Of a stretch of DNA of 64,000 nucleotides, positions 38,801 to 50,800 are shown piece by piece. This DNA comes from Pyrocephalus nanus. Its lineage: Eukaryota > Chordata > Aves > Passeriformes > Tyrannidae. The position numbers were made by a program, and so were the translations under genes. Position 1 is the first letter of the stretch. Every line of letters starts with the position of its first letter. Under the pieces are notes generated by a model that saw only the letters and a list, made by a program, of their open reading frames with translations, was not told the origin of the DNA and searched no databases. Location: positions 15,669,501 through 15,733,500 of the forward strand of contig CM076267.1 in NCBI GenBank assembly GCA_038380795.1, given 5' to 3'.

Positions 38801-41800
38801 TGGAGGTCCAGACACCATCTCCCAGCACTGTCCCCACAAAGGCATGAAGCCCCTTTCATTCCCCCTGTGTGAGCAGCCATCCCCCAACCCAGCTCTCCCA
38901 CACCTGCCGATCCCCACATCTGTCTGAGCTGGAACCCAGCTGTCCTGGAGCAGCTCATCACCCCCATGAAAGGGCCAGAAGGATTGCCAAAGGAACCCTG
39001 CCCTCCAGACCAGCTCAGTGAGTGGGTGAGGATGTACACACAGAGGGGTGGCAACGTACACGTGAGGTCTGCACCCCTACGCGCATACATACATACCAGG
39101 AGGGGCTGCACATATGTATGCATGTATGTATGTATGTATGTATGTATGTCTATGTTATGGATGGCAGTGTGGTTTCACGGGGCAGGGCAGACCTCCCCAA
39201 GCAGATTGCACCTCCTCTCCCCTCCTACCTCCTGGGTTTGCACCATCTCCCTGATGCTGCATTTTCCCACACCAGAGGAAACCTCAGGGCATCATCTTCA
39301 ACAAGAGGGATCAAAGGGCCTGCACCTCCAGCAGTATCTGAACATCCCCCACTGGTGGCAAGGGTACGGAGCCTGCGGCAAGGCTGGGAGGCAGTGGGTG
39401 GTGGGAGCTTCAGGGGAAGCCAGATCCTCACCCTGTGGCCAGGTCCCCCCAGCAGCTGAGCAGCTAAGTCCCTGGGAAACCAAGGTGGCAGCATCTTCCC
39501 TAGTGGGTGTCTGATTTCCCTAAATCCAGCAAGCCTCAATGTCAGCTCACACCTCAGCTGGCTGATGAGCAGCTGGGTCTTCCCAGGGCTGGGAATTCTC
39601 CCAGGACCACTATCCACCCATGGAGGGGAGTTACTCCTGTTTTCCCCAGGGGCACTTTGACAACACCCAAAAGCTGCAAGTTCAAGTTTCCCAGGCTTCC
39701 CTAGTTGGCTCTGGTTAAGCAGCACTGCCTCAGAGAAATGACCCCAGTCAGGCTGTTCCTGTCACCCCTGCAAGTGACTCATCCTCCAAAGCCACTGTCC
39801 CACTGCCAAAGGAGCTGCTGCTGCCCCAGGGCCGAGCTCTCAGTCTCCAGGAACAACAGGGCCATTTCCGAGCTGCCAAGCACCCCGGCGACACTCCCAC
39901 ACTTCATTCACTGCATCCCATGAGACAGGGTTCAAACAACAGAGGGTTGCAGGGAAGGAAGAGCAACAGTGCAGAAAAAAAAGAGCCCCAGGCCCCATAG
40001 GCTCAGCTACGGGGGGCAGGTAGCCCCAACTACAACCAGGATACGGCATCAGAGGAGGCTGTGCTCAGCCCAAGCATCCCTCAGTCCTCAGCCTACAAAA
40101 GTGTTTTAAAGGGGATGGAGGGGGCTGTCATCTTGTTAATGGGTTTCCCAGCTGACTGGCTGCTCCACTGCACTGGCCCAGCCTGTGTCGTGCTGTGCCA
40201 ACGTGCAGCTGCTCATCAGGGTTCGTCATTCAAGCTGGTCACACAAATCCAGTCCACACAAGCCCACCACAACTGCAGTAAGGGTTAGTCATAAAGAAGG
40301 GATAATGGAGAGGCAAGCTGCATGCAAAGGACATGCATCCTAGCCTTTTTTCCCCTCCTGCCCTCGAAACAGCGAGCAAGAAGTGGTATAGTGTGTGCGA
40401 CTGCCCTCCTGATCTTCAGTCCCCCCTGCTTCCCTCCCACTCGCCTGCTACCGTGGTCTTGCTTCCCTTCTTGCCATGCTGGCAGGAAAGATAGGGAGAT
40501 GCAGAACCAGGATGGAGTAAAAGCATGCCCCTCTCCTCATCCCACTTTAAGATGCCATCCAAAAAACACCCCAGTGAGTGGAGGGCAGAAGAACGCAAAT
40601 AGGAATGTGCAAAGCATGAGATGCTGAAGGAAGTGGGATGCTGATAGCAGCATGGAGTAATGGGATATGGAGGAGAGAGGAGGATGGAGAGGAGGAGTGG
40701 TTAACATGGGGGTGGGTGTCTGGAGCCTGGAGCTGTCTGGCCCTTGGCAGATTTCTGGCTTGCCCAGAGCCACCCATCGAGCCCCTCTGCTCCCAGAGCC
40801 ACAGCACTTACAGGTGTTGCAGTAAGGGGTTTGTGGTGAGACGGGAAAGGCTGGGGTGGGGGGAGAAATCTCACCGCCGCTGGAGGGTGGGCTGGTGGGG
40901 GAGGCACCCTCTATCTCTTCAAAGGCTTCCTTGTAGCTGTGAAGGTGAGGCTGGGGAGAGGAGGAGAAAGGGTCAGTCCTGTCCCTATGATGGGCACCCT
41001 GAGGAGTGGGCAGAGGGGGCAAAGGGAAGGGTTTCACCTCCTCCATGTTAGCCACCCCCACCTCTACCACAAACAGCATCACTGATCTCCAACTCTATGG
41101 ATGCTGTGAATGCTGACCAAGCCTTCTCCCTCCCCGGAGTCATCTGGCCCCAGACAAACAACCCCCCCATCCCAGCACTCCAGCTCACCTCTTTGGGCCT
41201 CCCTCCAGGGTTGGCTGCGATGGTGCTGACCACCTCAGGTGAGAGGACAGTGGGGCTGCGGGGCGAGCTGGGCTCTGGCGAGCTCTTCTCATAGTGGCTG
41301 TCACTGGGGGTCCGCTTGCGGGCAGGGACAGTGCTCTCCTCTGCAGGCTTGTCCCGGGACTGCACCCCTGCAGGGCAAACACAGGGTTGGAGATGGGTGA
41401 GGAGCTGCCAGCTGAGATGGCAACCAGCAGGAGATGCTCCAGAGCTGAATTGAGAGATCTCCCCAGGGCTGTGTGCCACAGAAGAGACTCTGCCCAGCAG
41501 AGAAAGCAGCTTCAGCACTCACCTGCATCTAACCCGCAGACCAGCATGACCAGATATGAGCTAGAGCAGACACACTCTACAGCAGTGGCCCTGGACCAGG
41601 TCAGAAAGCAAGACAGGATTGTGCTAGTGGCTAAACTTCTGCACTAGCCCTCCCAAGCACAAACAGATTCTCAGGGACGACAACATCCAGCAGTGGGTGC
41701 AAGGGGCAAGAGAACCTTGACAATAGCCCAGAGAGCCCAGCCCTGCAGAGCTGGGGAGCAACAGGACCTCCTGACAGCATCACACTGGGAAAGGACGGAA

Positions 41801-44800
41801 TCCTCCAGCACCAGGACAGCTGTATTCAGCTGCATCCATGCTCCCACAGCCAGATGTGGCTTCAACCACAGCAGCAGAAAAAGTCTGGGTTTTGACTCCT
41901 CAAGGCAGAGGGAGCACTGGGTCAAGAAGAAAGAAGCCAACAGAGGCATGGTGCAGGAACCCCAACAAACTACTTCTGATCTCCTGTCTCCAGTGTAAAG
42001 CCTTTCTAAAAGGGGAGATCAGAATCTCCTCTCCATCTACCCCCAGATCTCCTTCCCCAGACCCCAGCAGTATGAACCACCAGTGCCTGCAGCCTGGGAG
42101 GAAGAGCAGAGTGAGCAAGTCACCACAGGACAATGGGTTTCTTGGGCTGTGGGGCCTGGTAGATCCCCGTTGACTGAGGTAAAGCCCAGGAACAGGGAAA
42201 AAGCTGGCACAGAGCAGAGGGGCTCAACTCTCCCAGCACCTGACAGGGCCCAAACACACTCTTTACACAATCTTGCCTGATGAAGAATTTAATCAGGGCT
42301 CATGGATGAAGGTGCCAGGTTCAGTGCACAGGAATGCCACAGAGCATCACAGGCACAGCTCAGAGCCCCATGAGACTCCTGCTCCTCCCTGGGACTCACT
42401 CATCCCCACTAACAGAGGTGACAGCACTGTCCCATCCACCTTTCCCACAGAGCCAGAGAGCACTCACATTCTCCTTGAGCAGCACTTTAGGGGGGGAAAA
42501 AAAAGAGAAGAAGGAGAAAAAAAGAAGGAGAGAGGAAAGCATCACGCTCCAGGAAATGCACTTTTCAAACACCAACTCCTTTCCCACGAGCTGGCGGAGG
42601 AAAACCAGCCATCAGCTGCTTCCCCTCACTCCCCGGGGTTCCACATGGGACCCACGCCTCGCGCCCGCTGACCTCCCCTCTTCACCGCTCGGCACCCTCA
42701 CCAGAGCTTTCCTGGCCCTGGGGAAATTGCTGCAAGTGGGAAAAGGGCTGGGAGCGCGGGAGGGAAGGAGGTGGCCTGGGTGCATTTCTAAATAATCAGC
42801 CCAGTGAATGGCAACAACAATAAAATCACAGCTCGGGGGGAGAGGAGGCCAGGCCGCGAGGCGGGGGACGCGAGCCAACAGGGCTGGCTCCAGTCGCGGA
42901 GGCGGCCTGGAAAATTCCACTAAGAGCAGCTTTGAAACACAACTCCCGATCCCTTCTGCAGGTGCTCGCCTGCATGGGGCACGGCCATTAAAAAGACCCA
43001 GGGAGGGAACAAGGGGACAAAGAGGGTCCCTGGGAAGCTGCCTACAGGCATCGGCAGCACTGTATAGGGCCACCCTATATCTTTTGTCCTGCTCTCCACT
43101 GTAAAGGAGTGAAGCCAGAGTTGTGAGCACAGGGAGAAACAAGATGTTGGGGAACAAAAAAGGAACCTCTTATATTTTCTTTTTTCCCTTGCACTTTGTG
43201 CACTGTGGGTTCTCCTATACTCTCAGCCCATCCCAAAGTGAGCTGCAGGGCCCAAGCACTTCAGAAAGGCAGGGACCGGCTCCTCAAGCTGTGCATGGCT
43301 GCTTTGCTTTGCATTTTCCATTTGGGAAGCCCTAACAGCAGACTGCTAGAGCCTGGCTATCAGTGCATTTTACACATCTACAGCACGGGTCTCCCTGCTC
43401 CCTCCCCAGGGCTGCGTGTCACAGAGCAGCAGGGTGCTGGATCTGGCCCATTGGGACACTCAGGAGCTCACCAAGCTTTGGCTACTCCTCTCCCCAGACA
43501 TGGAAAGCGGCCGGGGCCGCAGGGAGGGGAGGGAGGAGAGGGGAAAAAAGGAACTCATTGTTCAGGAGCGGAGAGTGGGAAACTTCACAGGCCGCCTGGA
43601 GCAAAGCCTGGAGGAAACCCAGGCTCTGAGCATGGCTCCCCCAACCCCCTGGGTGATTTATGGGCTGGAAACTATGCTTGAAAAACAAACTCTACTTTCC
43701 CTCACTTGCTGTGCCCCCTCAGCAGACACACAGAGTCCCTTAGCCATGGTACTGTCACTGTCTCAAGGATGCCCTGGCCAGCTGCAGGATATGAGATTCC
43801 CATTCACAAAGGGGGAGCAGCAGCCTGCACCCCACCCCTCACCCTCACATCCAACACCTGCGGGACTGTCACCCCTTCTGCTGCTCATTTAAGTCCCTAA
43901 CTTGGTACCAACCCATTGCCCTTGGACTCAGTACAGCTCTAGGGCAGTGAAAGGCAGGAGCACAACAGCAAGGGAAGGAGGATGGCAAACCCAGGTAATT
44001 TTGCAGCTAGGAAGCCAGGTTTCTAGGCAAAATCAGGGGGCAGATGCTTTTGGGGCATGAGATGCTGGAACTATTTCCAGGCAAGATCCAGCCACCCCAC
44101 AGCGGACAAGAAAGGGCAAAACCCTCGAGATGTGGCACTGAGCAGTTAAAGCCAGAGGGGGACACACAGCAACCAGGGAAAAGACATGCAAACTTGCTCC
44201 CTGCCTCCATGAGGAACAGAAGTTGCCCTGTACTGCTCCCTGCCAGAGCCCAACTCACGCCATCCTGCCAGACACAGACACGTCTACCACTCCCCACCTC
44301 CCAGCCTGATCACGCCACATGGGCACAACAAAATAACTTACTCTGCGCTGAGGACTGAGAGGGTTCAAACCTCTTTGGTTCTCCTGGGGAGAAACGCAAG
44401 GTGCCAGTGGAGAGACAAAGGTCACACAGAAAGCTGGTAACTCCACACCCCACTCTTTGCCCCCAGCCCAATGCCATTTCCCTCCTCCTGCTTGCCCTGG
44501 GACAAGTGGGTGCACAAGCACCAAGCAGGTCCCCAGCACTTATCGACCAGGGCAGACCCAGAAGGTGAGACATGGTCAGGGCAAAGCTTGGAGCAGCTGG
44601 AGCAAGGGTTCAGATCTGGCCCAGAAATTAAAACCTCACTAGCGAGCAGTGCCAGGCTTGGATGAGATGCAAAAGCCAGGCAAGGGAGTCTGTACCCAGG
44701 GCCAGGGGCTCGCCCATCACTGGAAGAGTACAAGGGGAGCCCTGACCATCACTCTGCTAAGAAAGGAGATCAATCCTGCATGGGGAGGGTCTCCTGAAGT

Positions 44801-47800
44801 TCCCTCCATCCCACATCCATGCAACACACAGAGCACTCAGCATGCAGGGATAGAAAAGGAAAGAGGGTTGAGGGGGAAAGAGAAAGAAGGGGGAAGGAGG
44901 GAGAGAAAAGACAGGTAAAGGAAGGAGAGATGAGAGGGAAGAATGCAGGAGAGGGAAGGAGAATGATGGACGGGGAAGGCTGAAGGACAAGGAAGGAGGT
45001 GGAATGAACGAACCGGAGAAGGACCGTTGCTGGTTCAGAGGAGGACGGGGGACTTTGATGCTCTTGTTGAGTTCCCTGAGCTTGGCGTTGTATTCTGCCA
45101 GCATACCAGGACAGGGAGTGCAAGGAGGGTGGGAGATCACAGAGGACAGACACAATCCCCCAAGGAGAGAGAAAGGGGCAGACAGGACAAATGTCACGAG
45201 ATACGATAGGGAGACAGAGGGAAAGAGAGAAAAGAAGAGAAAATATTAGATGGGCTCCAACATATGAGTCTGGGGTCACTTGGGGTCTGAGGGAGCTCAG
45301 TCCCTGCTTGGAGATGCTTTTCCATTGCTTGGCTCCAGGCACCACATAAACCCGTATGAGAAATCAGTGGTGGCTCCCAGCCACCTTGTGCAACACCACA
45401 AATACCCCATCACCATTCCTTGGGGGTAGTACCGTGCAGGTCCCCTCCATCATGGGATGCTCAGGGCTGGAACATGAAGAGATAACCCCAAATGCCTTGC
45501 TGGGAGATGAAAGTGACTGGAAAGTGACAGGACCACCTCCTCTCTGTGGGGAGATACTGGGCATGCCAGCACTGCTCTGTGCCATCTCCTCCCCTCCATC
45601 ATCAGTGGGAAGTGGGAATGGGAGCATTGCCCCCTCAAGAACGGAGGAGGTGTGAGATGCTCCTCATCTCTGCACTAGGACAAGCGGGCAATTTATAGCA
45701 GCAGGGAATGTAAACAAACCCGTCTGTGCCCCACTGTCCCTGTCAGCCGTCCCCTCCCAACACAGGCTTCAGGACACCTTGTTCCCGCCAGAGGTCAGGC
45801 CACTTGCCTGCGCTGTCCCCACCTCAGCACAGACGGCCCAGCTCCAGCAGAGACAGGTGGCCACAGGCTTGGGACCATCCCACCGATGTCTCTCTCCTCC
45901 CTGGGAAGCCTAGTGACTGCAGAAGGATAACACTGATCCCAGCCCAGCCCTGAGGCCCTAACCCCAGGGTTGGGGAGGTAGATTTTTTTTGGGTAGACAC
46001 CATCAAGCATCCTTTTCCCACACACTGCAAATACTGTTCCTCCTCTCCTTAGAACTGCCCTCTTTTCTAGCCCATTTTTTATACTTATATGGGGCGGCAG
46101 GGGAGAGCAGGCATGTGCTCCTTACAACATTAAGGCCAGACACACAGTGCGGTTTGGGCATCCATGTGTCCTTAGGTTTGTTTAAATTCTCTGCAAAAGC
46201 CCTGTGACCTTTAGTGAATCTGGTCTGGATCACTGAGGTCGGGTTCAGATGGATGCTAACTTCCTCCAACACCTCTGTGACCCTCCTCATTCCCATCCCT
46301 GTGACTGGCACGCTGCCTGCCCCCCACCCTGTGACTCAGCCCCCACTCCTGGGAGGTTGGTGCTGTTGGATTTTTCCAGCCAAGCCTCTTCCCCCTCCCT
46401 CTAATGCCGAGCGAGTTTCTGGACTGAGCACAGAGCTGGAAAGGACAGATCTGCCAAGCCCAGCATCACGAGCTGGCCCACAGCCCCGAGCCCTTCCCAA
46501 ATGTCGCTCCACAATTCAACAACTGCAGCTGAAGCAGCAGGGAGGGAGGGCACCAAGCTGCTACAGGGCCATGGCACCTTCTTCCCGAGGGGCTGGGACA
46601 CTCTTGTGTCCCCAGAGCCCCTGAGCTGGAGCTGCAAGAGGACAGGGGATCAGAGGATCCAGCTTCCCCTCCGCAGCATGGAGCTAATGCCATCATCCAG
46701 CCACAGAACTGACACTCGGCACTGCACCCAGCCAAGCACCAAACCCCTCTGGCAGGACTGGGAAGACATTTCCCAGCCCCTAACCACTGCCCCAAGGCTA
46801 AGCCCAGCTTCAAACTACCCCAGGCCAAGCTGGCTGAGCCACTGGGGCAGAACTTCAGCTGCCAGACAACAGCCTAGTCTACACTCCAGCAGCACCCCAG
46901 CTACCCAGGGAGGAGGTCTGAGCACTGAACCCAGCACTCCAGAGGGGAAAAGCAGAGCCTGAAATCAGGGATGAGCCCACCTACGTCAAACACAAGGCAA
47001 GTTTTCAGTTGAGGTCTTACACCAGAGCATGCTCCACACAGGTAGAGCATTATGTCCAAGTGGGGTCCAGGCAGGACACCCACCACCAGAGATGAAAACA
47101 TCTTCCCAAACTCTGCCATATTCTCCCTAAAAGAAAGAAAGCCCCCTGAGACCCAGTGACTGGCCCTGCCACCAGGGACAGACCAGTCCTGTACTCTAAA
47201 GGGCTGAGGACGGGGGCAGGTATCACACCCTCAGCTGCCCCTTCCCACCTCTGGGCAATGCCACTGCAGACAGCAAGCTGCAAGGGGGGATCTCAGCAAA
47301 GAAGAGCAGCACAGGCTATCCCCATGCAGCCCAGCATGCCCTTACGGCAGGTGATTCAGTCCCAAGTCCAGATCTGGCACGGACTAGGTATCGCCACATC
47401 ACTCCTCCCCAGCTCCACCATGCATTCCACCCCCACAGGCTCCGGCACTTTGGGACATGCGATCCTCCCCATCCCCCCAAGGAATCAAAGAATCCTACCT
47501 GCCACCCTGTGGGCCACCAGGCCCTCCAGATTCAAGGGCTCTTCTGCTGACCTCGACAGGTCTTCATAGCTCTCCGGTCCCTTGAGGGGCATCTGGATTT
47601 GTGCTGGGACAGTGGGGGAAGGCGGGGAGGAGGTGAGGAGCTGCTGAGACCCCACAGGGCTGTAGGAGGTGCTGACTGGGAGAGTGCCCATCTGTGCTCC
47701 TGCTGGAGCATGGCTGTAGCTCCTCGACTCCGGCAGTGGTCCTAGCTGGTAGCTGTAGGGCGAATAGGTTTCCCGATACTCATGCACCCCGTAGTCCAGC

Positions 47801-50800
47801 TCTCCAGGAGAATAGGCTTTGCCCCCAGGCTCACAGGCTGTGGGGCTCACAGATGTGCCAAAGGACCTCGGCTGGGCCACCTGTGGAGTTGGCCGGGCGT
47901 AGAGGCCAGACACGGCCTGGGTCGAGTGGGAGGAGGGCAGGGGTCCCGCCGGCTTGTCCTGACGGGAGGTGGCAGGCACACTCTGCGACTTGTGGACGGC
48001 AGGTGCAAGGTCCAGCATAAGGACATCAAGGGCTTCAATGGACTGCTCAATTTCCCGGCGAGAGGGTGCCCGGGGGAACTCAGGCATGCTGTGGCTGTGT
48101 GGGGGCACCGTCTGCAGTGGGCTGGGCTGGGGACTGCAGCTGGAGATGCTGGGGCTGTGGCTCTCCATGCCACCCTCCTGCAGCCGGGAAGGTGGTCGGC
48201 TCCCTCCTTGTTGTTGCCAGGAGTTCAAACCCCTCTGCACGGCCTCCCGGCTGCTTGTGCTGCGAGCTGGGGCCTGGGGCAGCGCTGGGTTCACATCGTA
48301 TTTGGCACTGTCCACCGCTGGGAAGGACCGGGAGCGGTAGGTTCCAGGGTGGTCATAGCCATACAGGTAGGGCTGGGAGCTCGGCAGCGGCTGGGGCTGG
48401 AGCCAGCCCGGGGCATGGGAGCCCGGTGGGCGCTGTGGGTAGCCAGCCAGGTGCTCCTGAGTGGATGCCGACGGCCGCAAGGAAGGCAGCGGGTCACGGA
48501 GGTGGTGGCCCATCAGGGTGTTCTGGTTGTTGTAGGGGTAGCCACCATTGGAGAGCGGCTCCCCATCATACAGCCCCTCCTTCAGCAGCTTCTCGGCCCC
48601 ATTGCAGCTCGAGGGGCCATTGGGCAGGGAGGAGAGGCTGCCCACTCGGGGTGCCTCCTGGTAACCAGTCTCACTGGCAGTGGTGGTGCCATCCAAGGAG
48701 GAAAGCGTGCCCAGGCTGCCCACGCTGTGCCCATCCTGGTTGGGCAGCTCATCATCCAAGATATCTGTCTCCCGCTCAGCCACCAGCGCCGCAGCGTTCC
48801 CATTGACGTGCACCTGAGCCGGCACCACATGGCGGCCCGGCATGGCAGGCACGCGTGCTGGCACAGGGCCGGGCACGTGGTTGTGCATGGATGGCGCACT
48901 CTCCAAGCCAAAGCCGACAAGGAGACGATCCAGCTCCTGCTTCTCCTCGGGGCTCAGCACCGCCTGGCCAGAGGGCACCCCGGTCACCCCTGGCTCATCC
49001 GTCCGGTCGGTCTTGGTGGAGGCGGTGGAGTTGCCCGAGTCGCTGCTCACTGACAGTGTGTGCTCAACGTGGTTGGGCGCTGCCGAGAGCGGGAGACGGG
49101 CAGCGTTGACGGCACCAGTGCTGCCGTGGAGGGAGTCTTTCTTCTTCACTTTAGCGTAGAGGCTCCCATCCAGGGGCCCTTGCGTGTGCCCAACCTCTGC
49201 AGAGGGAGAAACGAACACGAGACCCCAGATCAATTGCTGGCTCTCTGCACAGAGCTAATGGGTCCCATTAGCTGGTGGTTTCGATTTCTTCCGTGTGCCA
49301 GCACGCTTAACGACCAGCATCGCCGTCTCCTCGGCACCCTCCACAATCCCATGGGCGCCACCATGCAGAGACATCGGAGCCAGATCCCCCCAACCCCATA
49401 CCCCCACTGCCCCCCAGTTCGCACGCAAGCACCACCTGCTCCACTGGGATTCACCAAATATCCCCTGCTCTGTTTCCAGGCATCATTCCCAGCAAGTCCT
49501 CTCCATGGCTGGCAAGGGGTGGTGCTCCCCACACAGTCAGCCATCACTGCTCAACAGGGCTTAGCCAGCCCCAAAGGGCCGTGTGGCACCAGGGAGGCGA
49601 ACAGGGAGGGTGTAGGAGATGCACCACGGGCTGTAGGAGGACAGGCGGAGGCAGTCAAGATCTGGCCTCGTAGCTCTTTCTATCTCCAGCTGGATGGATG
49701 TACTCAGCCCACGGGTGAAGGACAGATGAAACACAGACCCACCTTCCCTCTCCCTGCCCACTCTCCTCCCAGATGATGCATGGATCCAGCCAGACATCCT
49801 TGACATTTTCTTCCCTGGCTACAGACAGGCTCCCATACTTTTTGTTCTTCCCTTTCCTCTCTCAGGCCAGGTCGATCTGCCCCAAAGCTCCCACACAGGC
49901 AGCACCTCTGCCCAACCCTGAGCATGCAGCATCTGCTCCTGGGGAGGCCCTGGCGCCATAAATTAAGTCCAGTGTGGGCAGTTGGCTCTGCAGCCCCAAA
50001 AGTCTTGGGGGCAGGTAGGGCATGGAAGCATCACCACCAGCAATCCTGCACTCCAGTTCTGAGCCCTCCAGCTCCCATCTAGGGGCAGCATCAATATCAC
50101 AACTGGCTGCACCTTTTAAACCTTTCTAAGTGGGGCAGACAGATTTCGGGGACAGAAAGGGATCTCAGCCACTGAGAGCAATGGGGATGGTCCCCAAGCC
50201 ACATCCCCCCCACCAGAACAAGCACAGCAGACTCTTGTTTTTCCAGCTCCCTGCCGAGGTTTCCTGGAAGGTCCCGCGAGCAGTGTTAAACACTTTCTTT
50301 TGGAGGAAAAAATGACTCTTCCCTGGCAGGGGGCCAGGTAGCTGACTCAGGGACGGAAGACGGCCCTAACACGATAGTGTGAAATCAGAGCGGTCCTATC
50401 TGCAAGCAAAACACTTCCGAGTTGGGACAGCTTAACTAGTCCCACGCCGCACCCGCACTCCAGCAGCTCCCACACCACCAACTCCCCTCACCACAAAGGA
50501 GAGGGGGTCAATAACACCGAGATCAAGTCCTACCAAGTCACAGTCCCCTCCCTGTCACTGATTTTCCACTCCTGAATCTCTACTGGCAGTATCCCAAGGA
50601 GGCAGCTGAGCCCCAGAGCCTCCCCTTGGCTTGAGGATGTCCCAGGACCAAGCAGCGAGATCTTCTTTGAGCACTCGGTGCAGGAAAGGATGAGACTTTC
50701 TCCTGGAGACTCAGAGCTCTTTCATACAGCCAGTATAGCCAAGAACTGGTAGCATTTGACTCCACAACACCACCCATTCTGGGAAAAAGGGGGAGAGAGG

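Larger units (their letters stand above)
41368..47498 (-). other. TNS1 intronic region between E13 and E14 with optional exons
   Basis: 6.1 kb. It holds the two phase-symmetric cassettes E13a and E13b, a possible 17-nt microexon at 42,468-42,484, a CpG-rich patch at about 42,650-42,910 and a purine tract at 44,855-45,005. The remainder shows nothing I can support. Confidence 0.6.

Noticed and set aside
47782..49053. 423-codon open frame on the plus strand opposite exon E13
   Set aside because: It lies antisense to a GC-rich coding exon whose minus-strand reading is clearly tensin-1. It has no family resemblance and is rich in Arg/His/Gly.
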